NCBI RefSeq assembly: GCF_000169375.1
Contig: NZ_AAXY01000017.1
Location: forward strand, 16,159 to 80,158
From: Marinobacter sp. ELB17
GTDB taxonomy: Bacteria > Pseudomonadota > Gammaproteobacteria > Pseudomonadales > Oleiphilaceae
Reading direction: 5' to 3'
DNA: 64,000 bases
The translations under genes and the position numbers were made by a program. Numbering within the stretch: position 1 is the first letter of the stretch; every line of letters begins with the position of its first letter. The notes beneath the pieces are model-generated. The model saw nothing but the letters and a program-made list of their open reading frames with translations, was not told the origin of the DNA and did no database searches. Shown one piece after another: positions 16,408 to 25,990 of the stretch.

Positions 16408-17034
16408 CTATAAATACCCTTCACGGAGCCCGCTTCGGTGACCGTTCTGTTGTTTTTTGATTGCAGCCAACAGGTTGAATACGGCGTCTTCCACGTTGCC
16501 ATTGTTCTCGATGACAAGGCAGTCTGAAGGGAGCTGCTGTTCCAGCTCCTGGGCACGGCGAATTCGCGCGTCGATCTGGTCAGCGCATTCTCGGCCGCGC
16601 ATTACCAGGCGCTGTTGCAGCCGGTCCGGGTCGACACGGATCAGTACCGGAACAAGCGTGTCGCCATAATGCAACCGAGCCTCATCGAGATAGCCGCGAG
16701 ATCCATTCACCAGTACCTGGCCACCGCGAGCAAGCCACTGGTCGATCTCGCGGCCGATTCCGTAGCGGAAACCATTAGCTGACCAGTGCATGGCAAAGGC
16801 ATCTATGGCTACCCGTTGCTCGAACTCGGTGTCTGAAAGCCAGACATGGCACTCGGTGCCGCCATCCGCCTTTCGGGTTATATAGCGGTGGGCCACAAGT
16901 GGCCTCATGTCATCGGTAGAGCCTCTCCGACAGCCTCGCAGCAGCGTGTCCTTGCCCGCGCCTGACGCCCCCATAATGTAAAACAGGCGTCCCAACCTGG
17001 CCGCGAGCGGCTGTTTATTGTTTGATTCTGGCAC
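16408..17034 (-). CDS. phnN: Ribose 1,5-bisphosphate phosphokinase PhnN
   Basis: The 208-residue P-loop kinase has Walker A MGASGAGKDT, as in guanylate-kinase-like PhnN. It phosphorylates ribose 1,5-bisphosphate to PRPP, the salvage step after C-P bond cleavage. The start is GTG at 17034, with AGGAG seven nucleotides upstream. It is the last gene of the phosphonate operon, 21 nt after phnM. With PhnP it completes recycling of the ribose moiety. Confidence 0.93.
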   Translation of the reverse strand: MPESNNKQPLAARLGRLFYIMGASGAGKDTLLRGCRRGSTDDMRPLVAHRYITRKADGGTECHVWLSDTEFEQRVAIDAFAMHWSANGFRYGIGREIDQWLARGGQVLVNGSRGYLDEARLHYGDTLVPVLIRVDPDRLQQRLVMRGRECADQIDARIRRAQELEQQLPSDCLVIENNGNVEDAVFNLLAAIKKQQNGHRSGLREGYL

Positions 17035-17055
17035 CTTTCGCTCCTCATTAGGGTC

Positions 17056-18243
17056 TCAATACACGCGTTTTCCGCTTCGCCAGACGTTTTGAATCACCGG
17101 CAGCTGATTTCTGGGTTCCACCAGCACCAGGTCCGCCCGTTTACCGCGTTCGATCACGCCGCGGTCATGGAGGTTGGCGCAGCGCGCGGGGGTGGACGTG
17201 ACGGTGGCGATGGCCCGAGCCATGTCATAGTCGTTGTCTTCCATGCTGGCCAGGCGAAATGCCGCGTGCAGCATGCTGGCGGGATAATAGTCCGACGACA
17301 GTATATCGAGCACCCCGGCGGAGGCCAGCTCGGCCGCTGCAATGTTGCCTGAGTGAGAGCCTCCCCGCACAATATTGGGCGCACCCATCAATACCCGCAA
17401 CCCTTGGTCATGGGAGGCTTTAGCCGCTTCCCAGGTGGTGGGAAATTCCGCAATACGCATACCCAATGCTGCTGACTCTGCAACGTGGTCGAGGGTCGCG
17501 TCATCATGGCTGGCCAGCGGGATGCCTCTGGCCTGGCAGACGGCGACTATGGCTTTGCGGTTTCGGTCGCTGTGCAGCAGAGCGGATTCCTTGCGCTTGT
17601 GCGTGAAGGCGTCCATTTCAGCATTGTTGAGGTTGTGCTTGCCCTGGTAATACTGCCGGTACTTGTCTTCCCGGACGAATTGACGCTGTCCTGGTGTGTG
17701 GTCCATGACCGAGACAAGCTGGAGCAGGGGATGATCAACCAGCTCTTCAAACAGTTGCAAAGTTTCGCCAAAACTGACTTCGCAGCGCAGGTGTAGCAGG
17801 TGATCGGCCCGCAACATGCCCGCATCACGTGTTTCCGACAGAGCGTCGATGAGGGTCCTGAGGTGGGTCAGGCGGCTGCTGTCATCAACAATATCACCGA
17901 CGGACAACGCGTCGAATACCGTGGTTATGCCAGACGATACGATATGGGCGTCGTGGGTGAGCACGGCCGGATGGCTGGGCCAGATAACGCCCGGCCGTGG
18001 CGAAAAGTGCTTTTCAAGATTGTCCGTATGCAGCTCCACCAGTCCCGGAATCAGGTAGGCTCCTTGGCAATCCTGGGCTTTGGCTGCCCGGGTGTTGCCC
18101 CGATCTATAGCACTGATCAAACCATTCCGGACTTTGAGTGTGCCGGTAAATACTTCGGTTTCAGTCACAATGCGGGCGTTGGTGAGCAGTAGCTCACTGT
18201 TTTCAAGCTGCGGCCGTTCCAGTGTCAGGTCCATGGCGCTCAT
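17056..18243 (-). CDS. phnM: RPnTP diphosphohydrolase PhnM
   Basis: This 395-residue amidohydrolase-fold protein has the PhnM metal motifs [12 protein letters not shown] near residue 72, SHDDAT in the middle and [10 protein letters not shown] late. PhnM removes pyrophosphate from alpha-D-ribose 1-methylphosphonate 5-triphosphate to give the substrate of the C-P lyase PhnJ. Its ATG overlaps the phnL stop by 4 nt. Length and order match the canonical phnLMN block. Confidence 0.95.
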   Translation of the reverse strand: MSAMDLTLERPQLENSELLLTNARIVTETEVFTGTLKVRNGLISAIDRGNTRAAKAQDCQGAYLIPGLVELHTDNLEKHFSPRPGVIWPSHPAVLTHDAHIVSSGITTVFDALSVGDIVDDSSRLTHLRTLIDALSETRDAGMLRADHLLHLRCEVSFGETLQLFEELVDHPLLQLVSVMDHTPGQRQFVREDKYRQYYQGKHNLNNAEMDAFTHKRKESALLHSDRNRKAIVAVCQARGIPLASHDDATLDHVAESAALGMRIAEFPTTWEAAKASHDQGLRVLMGAPNIVRGGSHSGNIAAAELASAGVLDILSSDYYPASMLHAAFRLASMEDNDYDMARAIATVTSTPARCANLHDRGVIERGKRADLVLVEPRNQLPVIQNVWRSGKRVY

Positions 18244-18944
18244 GCGGCTTCCTCTTTTGCGGGGCTGGTCAGGGGTATTCGGCGGTCGGCCAGCTGGTCG
18301 CGTAGCCCGGCGTCGTGGAAGATTCCTACAATAGCCGCGCCGCGTTCCCGGGCCTGCTGGATAAGCGACACCACGACAGCGCAGTTGTCTGCGTCCAAAG
18401 AAGCCGTGGGTTCGTCCAGCAAAAGGATCGGGTAATTAACCACAAAGCCCCGGGCGATATTGACCCGCTGCTGTTCGCCGCCGGAAAAGGTCGAGGGAGC
18501 CAGGTGCCAAAGCGTCTTGGGTATGTTTAGCTGGCGCAGCAATCCGGAGGCTTTTTCGCGACAGGTCTCCCGGTCTACGCCCAGGGCCCTTAGCGGTTCC
18601 ATCACCACTTCGAGGGTTGATACCCGGGGAATAACCCGCAGGAACTGGCTGACATAGCCCAGGGTTTGGCGCCGGATGTTCAGAATCTGCCTGGGTGTTG
18701 CTGTGACCAGGTCGGTAAGCTCGCCCTGGTGCCGAACATGAAGTTGACCGGACTGAGGCTTATAGTTGGCGTAAAGCGAACGCAAAAGGGTACTTTTTCC
18801 AGACCCCGAGCGCCCGTCCAGCACGACGCATTCGCCAGCGTTCACGTCAAAGGACACATCCGTGAGGACAGGGTAGGAAACACCGCCCTGATTGTGCAGG
18901 GTGAATCGTTTGTTCAGGTCGGTAACCTCGATCATGACCGTCAT
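18240..18944 (-). CDS. phnL: Phosphonate C-P lyase system protein PhnL
   Basis: The 234-residue ABC-type ATPase has Walker [10 protein letters not shown], signature [10 protein letters not shown], and Walker [13 protein letters not shown]. PhnL works with PhnGHIM in the first step that attaches the phosphonate to ATP-derived ribose, rather than in transport. GGAG precedes the ATG. It overlaps phnM by 4 nt and lies 31 nt after phnK. Confidence 0.95.
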   Translation of the reverse strand: MTVMIEVTDLNKRFTLHNQGGVSYPVLTDVSFDVNAGECVVLDGRSGSGKSTLLRSLYANYKPQSGQLHVRHQGELTDLVTATPRQILNIRRQTLGYVSQFLRVIPRVSTLEVVMEPLRALGVDRETCREKASGLLRQLNIPKTLWHLAPSTFSGGEQQRVNIARGFVVNYPILLLDEPTASLDADNCAVVVSLIQQARERGAAIVGIFHDAGLRDQLADRRIPLTSPAKEEAA

Positions 18945-18975
18945 TGCAGTTCTCCAGTTCGATCACAGTGCGGTG

Positions 18976-19785
18976 TCACGGGGTCAACACCGAAGACACG
19001 AGCAACTGACTGTAAGGGTGTTGTGGGTCATCCAGTATCTGGTCGGTAAGGCCCTGCTCAACCACTTTGCCGCCACGCATCACCATGAGCCGGTGGGATA
19101 ACAATCGGGCGACAGCAAGGTCATGTGTTACCAGCACAACAGACAGGCCCAGGTCTACCACCAGGTTACGCAGCATATCCAGCAGGCGGGCCTGAACCGA
19201 GACATCCAGCCCGCCTGTGGGCTCATCCATGAACACCAGTCGCGGCTGGGTGACCAGATTGCGGGCAATCTGAAGGCGCTGCTGCATGCCTCCGGAAAAG
19301 GTGCGAGGCAGGTCATCAATACGGGCGGTATCGATTTCCACTTCTCGCAGCCAGGCTTCCCCTGTTGAACGCAGGGTGCCGTAATGACGTTCACCGATGG
19401 CCATCAAGCGCTCACCAATATTGGCGCCGGCGCTCACGCCCATCCTCAGGCCATCCCGGGGATGCTGGTGGACAATTCCCCAGTCGGTGCGCAGCAAAAG
19501 CCGGCGCTGGCTTTCGGTAATGTCGTAGATGTCGAGTTTGTCGCCCTGTTTCCCTGTGTACTCAATCTGTCCGGAGTCTGGTGTCAGCATTCCAGAGAGG
19601 CATTGCAGCAGCGTGGTTTTGCCGGAGCCGGACTCGCCCACTATTCCCAGTACTTCGCCGGGCCAGAGTTCAAAGTCGACGCCATCCACGCCTTTGCCAG
19701 GGGCGTAAAGTTTGCGCAGATCGTTCACCTTCAGCAAAGGTTCAGCCAAGCCTTCTTCTGTCATGGCCATTGCCGCGTTAGTCAT
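18976..19785 (-). CDS. phnK: Phosphonate C-P lyase system protein PhnK
   Basis: The correct start is the ATG at 19785 (MTNAAMAMTEEG), which overlaps the phnJ stop by 4 nt and has AGGAGG five nucleotides upstream; the longer frame reads back into phnJ. The 269-residue ATPase has Walker A GESGSGKTT, signature FSGGMQQRLQ and Walker B LVFMDEPTGGLD. PhnK docks on the PhnGHIJ core complex and is needed in vivo for C-P cleavage. Confidence 0.95.
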   Translation of the reverse strand: MTNAAMAMTEEGLAEPLLKVNDLRKLYAPGKGVDGVDFELWPGEVLGIVGESGSGKTTLLQCLSGMLTPDSGQIEYTGKQGDKLDIYDITESQRRLLLRTDWGIVHQHPRDGLRMGVSAGANIGERLMAIGERHYGTLRSTGEAWLREVEIDTARIDDLPRTFSGGMQQRLQIARNLVTQPRLVFMDEPTGGLDVSVQARLLDMLRNLVVDLGLSVVLVTHDLAVARLLSHRLMVMRGGKVVEQGLTDQILDDPQHPYSQLLVSSVLTP

Positions 19786-20675
19786 ACAGCCTCCTGACGG
19801 GCGCCGGTCTCGAAGCGCTGGTTGCAATAGTCGGTGTCCGAACAGATGAAAATGCGCCCGCCCTCATCGTCGGTCACCACTTCATCCAGGAAGGAATGGT
19901 CCGACCCGCAAAACTCGCAGGTCTGGTCCCAACCCTGGATCTCAAAGGGGTGATCCTCGAAATCGAGACTTTCAACACGGGTGAACGGCGGGATGGCGTA
20001 GATGCGTTTCTCCCGGCCAGCGCCGAACAGTTGCAATGCGGGGCTGCCGTGCATTTTGGGATTGTCGAATTTGGGGATGGGCGAAGGGTCCATCACATAG
20101 TGGCCGTTGACCTTGACCGGGTAGGCATAGGTGGTGGCGATGTGGCCGAAGCGGGCAATGTCCTCATACAGCTTGACGTGCATCACCCCGTATTCCTGCA
20201 GTGCGTGCATTTTCCGGGTCTCGGTTTCCCGCGGTTCGATGAACCGCAGAGGCTCGGGAATAGGTACCTGATAGACCAGTATCTGGCCGTGAGAAAGCGG
20301 TGTTTCGGGTATCCGGTGACGGGTCTGGATAACACTTGCCGCCAAAGTTGACTCGGTCGTAGCAACGCCGGCTGTGCGGGCAAAAAAACGCCTGATGCTG
20401 ACCGCATTGGTGGTGTCGTCTGCGCCTTGGTCGATCACTTTGAGAACGTCATCCTGACCGATAATAGTGGCCGTGACCTGCATGCCACCGGTGCCCCAGC
20501 CATAGGGCAACGGCATCTCGCGTCCGCCGAAAGGTACCTGGTACCCGGGCACCGCCACGGCTTTCAGCAGGCATCGGCGAATCATCCGTTTGGTCTGCTC
20601 GTCCAGGTAGGCGAAGTTATAGCCGTTGCTGTCACTCTCGGTGTCAGAATTGTGGTTAGAAGCTGCGCTGGTCAT
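19782..20675 (-). CDS. phnJ: Carbon-phosphorus lyase PhnJ
   Basis: This 297-residue radical-SAM C-P lyase cleaves ribose 1-methylphosphonate 5-phosphate to methane (or another alkane) and the cyclic phosphate. The cluster and radical cysteines are present with exact family spacing: Cys253, Cys256, Cys278 and Cys284 (3, 22 and 6 apart, as in E. coli 241/244/266/272). FGGREMPLPYGWGTGGMQ is the usual N-terminal motif. It overlaps phnI and phnK by 4 nt each. Confidence 0.97.
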   Translation of the reverse strand: MTSAASNHNSDTESDSNGYNFAYLDEQTKRMIRRCLLKAVAVPGYQVPFGGREMPLPYGWGTGGMQVTATIIGQDDVLKVIDQGADDTTNAVSIRRFFARTAGVATTESTLAASVIQTRHRIPETPLSHGQILVYQVPIPEPLRFIEPRETETRKMHALQEYGVMHVKLYEDIARFGHIATTYAYPVKVNGHYVMDPSPIPKFDNPKMHGSPALQLFGAGREKRIYAIPPFTRVESLDFEDHPFEIQGWDQTCEFCGSDHSFLDEVVTDDEGGRIFICSDTDYCNQRFETGARQEAV

Positions 20676-21883
20676 GCCTGTTTCACCTCACGGTGTTGTT
20701 CGTTGTCCATGCTCGGCTCATCTTGGTTGCCGGGTTTGGATGTGGTGTTCGCTTTTGGGTCCTGGCGGCCTGATGTGCGTTGTTCAAACTCTTTCCGGAG
20801 CCGTCGCAGCAGTACCAGCTCAGACTGAAAATCAACGTAGTGCGGTAGCTTCAGATGAGACACGAAACCCGAGGAGTCGAGGTTGTCGCAGTGGGCGAGA
20901 ACAAACTCTTCGTCTTGCGCCGGCGAGACCACGTCCTCACCCAGCTCCCGCGCCCGCAGCGCGCGATCCACCAGCGCCATCGCCAGTGCCTTGCGCTCGG
21001 AATTGCCAAATGCCAAGCCGTAGCCGCGGGTGAAGCGTGGCGCCTCGGTGGCGGTGCCGATAAACTGGTTGATCATGTCGCATTCGCTAACCTGAATGTC
21101 ACCGACAATAACGGCAAAGCCCAGTTCTTCCGGCGCGATTTCCACCGCCACTTCGCCCTGGCGAATTTCCCCTGCAAACGGGTGATTGCGGCCGTAACCG
21201 CGCTGGGTAGAGTAGGCGAGTGCCAGCAGGAATCCCTCGTCGCCGCGAGCCAGGGCTTGTAGGCGCAGGTCGCGGCCAGCGGGATAGTCCAGTGGTTGGC
21301 GGGTAAGGTCGGCCGGCGCCGAATCGTCGGGTTGAAGGTCACCGCTATTGGCCAGTGGGCTTTCAATCAGTCCCTCGCTGTTGAGGAAATCCAGTACCCG
21401 CGGGCAGTCTTCCACCGTTTCGTCGGAGGGCTGCGTGGAAGGAAGCGTAGAGGGTGACGAATTGCCCCGCTCACCATTGGCCAACAACGTAAAATCCAGC
21501 AATCGATGGGTGTAATCGTAGGTGGGGCCTAACACTTGGCCTCCAGGCAGATCCTTGTAGGCAGCGGAAATCCGGCGCTGAATAGCCATGGTGTTGGTTT
21601 CCATCGGCAGAGACGCGAGGAAACGCGGCAGGGTCGTGCGATAGGCCCGTAGAAGAAAAATAGCCTCAATAGCATCGCCGCTGGCCTGCTTGAGCGCCAG
21701 TGCTGCAAGTTCCGGGTCGTAAAGAGAACCTTCGGCCATGACCCGGTCTACCGCGAGTCCCATCTGTTGGCGAATCTGGGCAACACTCAGTTCCGGTATC
21801 GAGGTGTCACCGCGGCGGGTTTCGTCGAGCCAGCTGTGGGCCTGATCGATGGCTTTTTCGCCGCCTTTGACAGCTACGTACAT
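20672..21883 (-). CDS. phnI: C-P lyase core subunit PhnI
   Basis: The 403-residue protein starts MYVAVKGGEKAI as PhnI proteins do and contains LLDFTLLANGERGN and the YGRNHPFAGEIR region. PhnI is the nucleosidase that exchanges adenine of ATP for the phosphonate with help from PhnGHL. It is longer than E. coli PhnI (about 354) because of a polar C-terminal tail (after LRKEFEQRTS) rich in Asp, Lys and Asn. GGAG precedes the ATG. Confidence 0.95.
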   Translation of the reverse strand: MYVAVKGGEKAIDQAHSWLDETRRGDTSIPELSVAQIRQQMGLAVDRVMAEGSLYDPELAALALKQASGDAIEAIFLLRAYRTTLPRFLASLPMETNTMAIQRRISAAYKDLPGGQVLGPTYDYTHRLLDFTLLANGERGNSSPSTLPSTQPSDETVEDCPRVLDFLNSEGLIESPLANSGDLQPDDSAPADLTRQPLDYPAGRDLRLQALARGDEGFLLALAYSTQRGYGRNHPFAGEIRQGEVAVEIAPEELGFAVIVGDIQVSECDMINQFIGTATEAPRFTRGYGLAFGNSERKALAMALVDRALRARELGEDVVSPAQDEEFVLAHCDNLDSSGFVSHLKLPHYVDFQSELVLLRRLRKEFEQRTSGRQDPKANTTSKPGNQDEPSMDNEQHREVKQA

Positions 21884-21884
21884 G

Positions 21885-22562
21885 CTATATCTCCACTCGA
21901 GTGGTGCGTGGCAAACCCATCAGGGCCGTTCCGGCGGTGAACATAAGGTCAACGCCACAAGGAAATTGACGGCAATTATCGGCCAGCATGCCAGGCCAGC
22001 GCGGGTCCAGGCCGGCGATGCCGACCTTGCGTATGCCATCAATCCCCGGGCCACGCAGAGTCCAGGTGCTGGCGGCATCCAGGCTTTCCACCTGCACGAT
22101 CACGGTGGTGGAGCGATCTGGGTATTCATGGCTGCCTTGGGCAAAATGGGTCAGATCGCCGTCGAAATCGGGCGAGATCAGGGCAAACTCTGCCTGGCCC
22201 GGTTCGTCCACAAGGCGACAACCACAATGAAAACGCAGCGCGCTCACCAGGGCATCGGTTCTTAAGGCCGGCGCAATCCACAAGGGTGTTTCCGCGTCTA
22301 GAAGTGTCAGGCAAAGTTGGTATGACGCACTGTGCGCGCCTTCAGGCGCTGGGCTTTCAGGCACGTTTTGCACGGTTCCGGGCTCAGAGAGCGCGGTGAG
22401 CGCGCGACGAAACACCTGTTGCGACTGATGCACCGGATCGTCAAACCCGGCACAAAGCCCGGCCAGTGAGAATGCCGTTGAGGTTGCCGGTGAGAGTGCC
22501 GGTGAGAATGTTGTCGACAGCGCCTGCATGGCGAATAGGTGAGTTTCGTTGGTCGCGGTCAT
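21885..22562 (-). CDS. phnH: C-P lyase core subunit PhnH
   Basis: This 225-residue subunit of the PhnGHIJ complex has GFDDPVHQSQQVFRRALTALSEPG near residue 35, the PhnH family hallmark, and the terminal FTAGTALMGLPRTTRV. The first 30 residues are an extra Ala/Thr/Ser-rich stretch. GAGGGAG lies upstream of the ATG. Spacing is 3 nt from phnG and 1 nt to phnI, so translation is tightly coupled. Confidence 0.94.
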   Translation of the reverse strand: MTATNETHLFAMQALSTTFSPALSPATSTAFSLAGLCAGFDDPVHQSQQVFRRALTALSEPGTVQNVPESPAPEGAHSASYQLCLTLLDAETPLWIAPALRTDALVSALRFHCGCRLVDEPGQAEFALISPDFDGDLTHFAQGSHEYPDRSTTVIVQVESLDAASTWTLRGPGIDGIRKVGIAGLDPRWPGMLADNCRQFPCGVDLMFTAGTALMGLPRTTRVEI

Positions 22563-22565
22563 CGG

Positions 22566-23054
22566 CTAGCTCCCTCTTACCATGGTCATGAAGTTCACTT
22601 TGGTTGTGGCGGCTTTGCGGGAGACTTCTTCACGGCGAGCCAGCCACTGCTCATGCAACGGCTGTATCAATGCAGGGCCGTGCTCATTGCAGTTTTCGCA
22701 CATCAGGCCGTCGAACAGTGCCGCCAGTTCAGCGTGGCGCCGACTGCGGCCACGGACATAGCCAAAGCCCTGTGTATTGCCATCCAGCTCCACCACACAT
22801 CGGGTAAGCGTGATTTCGCCGAGATTAAAGGGCGAGCCGGTGCCTCCGGTGCGGCCCCGCACCATGGCCATGCCAATTTCCGGTTTACGCAGGTGGCGAA
22901 ATGTCGGTTGCAGTGGCAGGTTCTGCCAGTAAGCCTCCAAGTCACTCAGGTCGGCTCTTGCCAATACCGACATCCAGTATTGACGATCGGCGACCTCCGA
23001 CGTGGAATCCTTAGTTTGTGAAAAGCTCTGCGAAAAGGCCTGCGCGTGGGTCAT
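22566..23054 (-). CDS. phnG: C-P lyase core subunit PhnG
   Basis: The ATG at 23054 (MTHAQAFSQS), with AGGAG upstream, gives 162 residues, normal for PhnG; the longer open frame only reads back through phnE. RQYWMSVLARADLSDL at the N-terminus, RGRTGGTGSPFNLGEITLTRC in the middle and the tail TTKVNFMTMVRGS are typical. PhnG assists PhnI in forming ribose 1-phosphonate 5-triphosphate. Confidence 0.94.
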   Translation of the reverse strand: MTHAQAFSQSFSQTKDSTSEVADRQYWMSVLARADLSDLEAYWQNLPLQPTFRHLRKPEIGMAMVRGRTGGTGSPFNLGEITLTRCVVELDGNTQGFGYVRGRSRRHAELAALFDGLMCENCNEHGPALIQPLHEQWLARREEVSRKAATTKVNFMTMVRGS

Positions 23055-23086
23055 GGGCCGTTTTCTCCTGTAAGTGGGCCAGTTAT

Positions 23087-23893
23087 CTAGATAAAGCGTT
23101 TGCGGACCCACTGAGACGTGATATCCAGTGAGGTCACGACGAGAATAATGATGATCATCACCGCGCAGGTTTGAGCAAACTGGAAGCCGCGCATGCTTTC
23201 CCAGAGAATCACGCCGATGCCCCCGGCACCCACCATGCCCACGACTGTGGCGGAGCGGACATTGGATTCGAATCGGTACAGTGAATAGGAAATCCACAAC
23301 GGCAAAACCTGCGGGATAACGCCATAAATAATTTCCTGCAGACCACTGGCTCCGGTGGCTCGCACACCTTCTACCGGCCCTGGGTCAATGGCCTCTACGG
23401 CTTCGGAAAACAGTTTTGCCAGCACCCCGGTGGTGTGGATGAATAACGCCATGACCCCGGCGAACGGTCCTAGCCCTACAGCGACCACAAACAGCATGGC
23501 AAACACCATCTCGTTGATGGCGCGGAACGAATCCATCAAGCGGCGAACCGGCTGGCAGACCCACCAGGGCACGAGATTTTCCGAGGACATGATTCCGAAA
23601 GGGATGGCCAGAATAACGGCCAATACGGTGCCCCAGATCGCAATCTGTACGGTGGTGACCATCTCGCTGACATAGAGCGGCCAATAGTGAAAATCGGGCG
23701 GGAAAAAATCGGCTGCGAACACAGCCATGTTGTTACCGTCGGCAATCAGAGCCGCCGGGTTCATCTCGGCGCCCTCCCAGGCCCAGATCAGGACAGCGCC
23801 GGTGATGCCCCAGCCCAGCAAGGCCGCCCAGTTCCGTGAAAGCAGGTTGTTTTGGCCTTCGGGAAGATGTGAGTGTGTTGATGCGCTATGCAT
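23087..23893 (-). CDS. phnE: Phosphonate ABC transporter permease PhnE
   Basis: The 268-residue, six-helix permease has the PhnE coupling loop [22 protein letters not shown] and the [10 protein letters not shown] motif. It carries phosphonates (and often phosphite or phosphate esters) through the inner membrane with PhnC and PhnD. A single phnE is present. Spacing is 89 nt after phnD and 32 nt before phnG. Confidence 0.94.
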   Translation of the reverse strand: MHSASTHSHLPEGQNNLLSRNWAALLGWGITGAVLIWAWEGAEMNPAALIADGNNMAVFAADFFPPDFHYWPLYVSEMVTTVQIAIWGTVLAVILAIPFGIMSSENLVPWWVCQPVRRLMDSFRAINEMVFAMLFVVAVGLGPFAGVMALFIHTTGVLAKLFSEAVEAIDPGPVEGVRATGASGLQEIIYGVIPQVLPLWISYSLYRFESNVRSATVVGMVGAGGIGVILWESMRGFQFAQTCAVMIIIILVVTSLDITSQWVRKRFI

Positions 23894-23982
23894 GAAAGCT
23901 GCCTGTCGCTTTTACGTCTGGAGTTACCGGGGTCGTCTCCGGCGCGAAAAGGGCTGGCGTTATAAGCCAGCCCCGGGGTTTA

Positions 23983-24993
23983 TCAGTTAGACTCTTCGCG
24001 GGCAGCGTCCAGTGCTGCAAGCCGACGATCCAGGCCGGCCAGTTGGGCTGCGATGTCCGCCAGCTTTTCGGTCTTTTCCTGTGCTGAGTAACGGCTGTCG
24101 TTCTCGATGACCGCTTTTTGCTTGAACATTTCGAGCTGACGAATGGGAATCAACTGGTCATTGCTGGAAGCACGGAAGGGTGCCCATTGGAGAGCAGCCA
24201 GGATTTTCAATTCTTTTTCGTCGCCGGTAGTGCCGTAGCCCATCAGGAAGTCGTAGACTTTCTGTTTGGTTTCCGCAGACAGATTTTTGCGCCAGACCAG
24301 TGGGTCAGACGGAATCAGCGGTGATTTCCAGATTACTTTGAGGTCGTCTGCTTTTTCCGGAAAAGTGAGTTGCAACCGTGCCATGCTCTCGGTATTGAAG
24401 GTGGCCACGTCTACCTGTTTGTTAGCCACAGCCATGGCGTTGGTTTCATGGCCGGCATTTAGCGTGCGTTTGAAGGCTTTTTTGGGATCGATGCCGTTTT
24501 TGGCGAAAATGTAGTAGCTGGGCACCAGGAAACCGGAGGTAGAGTTGGGATCGCCATTACCAAACGTAAGGTCTTTGGCGTTGGCGAGCACATCCTCGAC
24601 CGTATTCAGATTGGTACTGTCTTTGTGAACAATCATCAGGCTCCAGTAGCCGGGTGAGCCGTCCGCTGCCACGGTCTGAACCACAACTTCACCACCGGCA
24701 CGGTCGACAGCTTCCATCGCCGACTTGTTGCCGTACCAGGCGATGTCAACCTTGTCGAAGCGCATACCCTGGATGATGCCGGCATAATCCGGGGCGAAGA
24801 AACCTTTCACTTCCATGTCCAGCTTTGCCGACATGTCCTCAAGGAAAGGTTCCCAAACGTTTTTTAGATTGCTGGACGATTCGGTCGAAATGATGCCGAA
24901 GTTAAGAGTCTTCTGTTCTTCTGCCTGCAAGCCGGCTGCGCCTACTGTGACTGCGGCCGCCAGGGTCATGCGGCCTATCCATTGTTTTAACAT
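23983..24993 (-). CDS. phnD: Phosphonate ABC transporter binding protein PhnD
   Basis: The start is the ATG at 24993 (MLKQWIGRM), with AGGAAA upstream; an earlier in-frame start reads back into phnC. The 336-residue precursor has a signal peptide ending GLQAEE, then KTLNFGIISTESSSNLKNVW and FAPDYAGIIQGM with the phosphonate-binding residues of PhnD. NGDPNSTSGFLVPSYYIF is also a family marker. A short coiled-coil-like tail (LAQLAGLDRRLAALD region) ends the protein. Confidence 0.95.
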   Translation of the reverse strand: MLKQWIGRMTLAAAVTVGAAGLQAEEQKTLNFGIISTESSSNLKNVWEPFLEDMSAKLDMEVKGFFAPDYAGIIQGMRFDKVDIAWYGNKSAMEAVDRAGGEVVVQTVAADGSPGYWSLMIVHKDSTNLNTVEDVLANAKDLTFGNGDPNSTSGFLVPSYYIFAKNGIDPKKAFKRTLNAGHETNAMAVANKQVDVATFNTESMARLQLTFPEKADDLKVIWKSPLIPSDPLVWRKNLSAETKQKVYDFLMGYGTTGDEKELKILAALQWAPFRASSNDQLIPIRQLEMFKQKAVIENDSRYSAQEKTEKLADIAAQLAGLDRRLAALDAAREESN

Positions 24994-25045
24994 AAGTGTT
25001 TCCTGTGGTTTTGAGTGTGAGTGAACATACGGGACAGTTTTCCGG

Positions 25046-25894
25046 TCAGCCGGTGGCTGCCAGGGCAAACGCTTTGGCGGGTGTGGGGTTTTTTTTGTTC
25101 TTGACAGGTTCGCCATCAATGTCGAAAGAGGTGGTGCCGTAAATACTGGCCAGCACCGCGGGAGTCAGATTCGCAGATGGGCCGTCATACACTATTTCGC
25201 CAGCCTTCAGTGCTACGGCTCGGTGGCAGAATTCGCGGGCATAATCGACTTGATGAAGTGTGACCACAACGGTGCGACCGTCTTGATCATTAATATCGGC
25301 AAGAATTTCCATAACACGGCGGGCCGATTCAGGATCCAGCGACGCGATGGGCTCGTCAGCAAGAATCACTTCGGCTTTCTGAGTGAGTGTGCGGGCGATG
25401 GCAACCCGTTGCTGCTGGCCACCTGACAGTAAGGATGCGCGCTGGGTCGCCCAGAGATCCATTCCGACGCGGTTCAAGCATTTTAGGGCCAAGGCTTTTT
25501 CTTCGGTGTTGAATAAACCGAGGCATCCACGCCACCCGGGCACGCGGCCTAGAGTGCCGGTGAGCACATTGGTTATTACCTTCATGCGGCCGACAAGGTT
25601 GAACTGCTGAAAGATATAGCCTATTCGCGCTCGCGTTTTTCGGATGTCCGGTGACAGCCGACCTTGGCATTGCACGAGTTGTCCCAGTACGCGAATTTCG
25701 CCGCTGTCTACATCGCTGCAGCTCAGCCCGGCGAGGTGGCGAAGGAGGGTGGATTTGCCAGAACCGGAGGGGCCGATAAGGGCTACCATCTCGCCGGATT
25801 CAATAGAAAGATTGATGTTCTTGAGGGCTTTATCCGCGCGTTTGTTGTTGCCAAACGTCTTTGATAAACCTTTAACCTGAATGTCGGGACCCAT
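25046..25894 (-). CDS. phnC: Phosphonate ABC transporter ATPase PhnC
   Basis: The 282-residue ATPase has Walker [11 protein letters not shown]-loop [11 protein letters not shown] (the LVGR sequence is specific to PhnC), signature [10 protein letters not shown] and Walker [13 protein letters not shown]. It is the first gene of the phnCDEGHIJKLMN operon, preceded by a Pho box at 25945-25977. The last 25 residues are a polar, Lys/Ala-rich extension. Confidence 0.95.
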   Translation of the reverse strand: MGPDIQVKGLSKTFGNNKRADKALKNINLSIESGEMVALIGPSGSGKSTLLRHLAGLSCSDVDSGEIRVLGQLVQCQGRLSPDIRKTRARIGYIFQQFNLVGRMKVITNVLTGTLGRVPGWRGCLGLFNTEEKALALKCLNRVGMDLWATQRASLLSGGQQQRVAIARTLTQKAEVILADEPIASLDPESARRVMEILADINDQDGRTVVVTLHQVDYAREFCHRAVALKAGEIVYDGPSANLTPAVLASIYGTTSFDIDGEPVKNKKNPTPAKAFALAATG

Positions 25895-25944
25895 AGATCG
25901 CCTACCCTGTCGCGTTTTTAACGTGTATAGGTAGTTTCTCTGGC

Positions 25945-25977
25945 GGCTGTGACGATTCGATGTCGTTTAGATGACAG
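25945..25977 (-). promoter_or_regulatory. Pho box (PhoB site) of the phn operon
   Basis: Read on the minus strand, three consecutive 11-mers occur: CTGTCATCTAA, ACGACATCGAA and TCGTCACAGCC. The first matches the PhoB half-site CTGTCAT plus 4 exactly; the second and third are weaker. It lies 51 nt upstream of the phnC start, between phnP and phnC. The same first 11-mer occurs in the Pho box at 50197-50229. Confidence 0.85.
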
Positions 25978-25990
25978 TTTATTGAAGGTT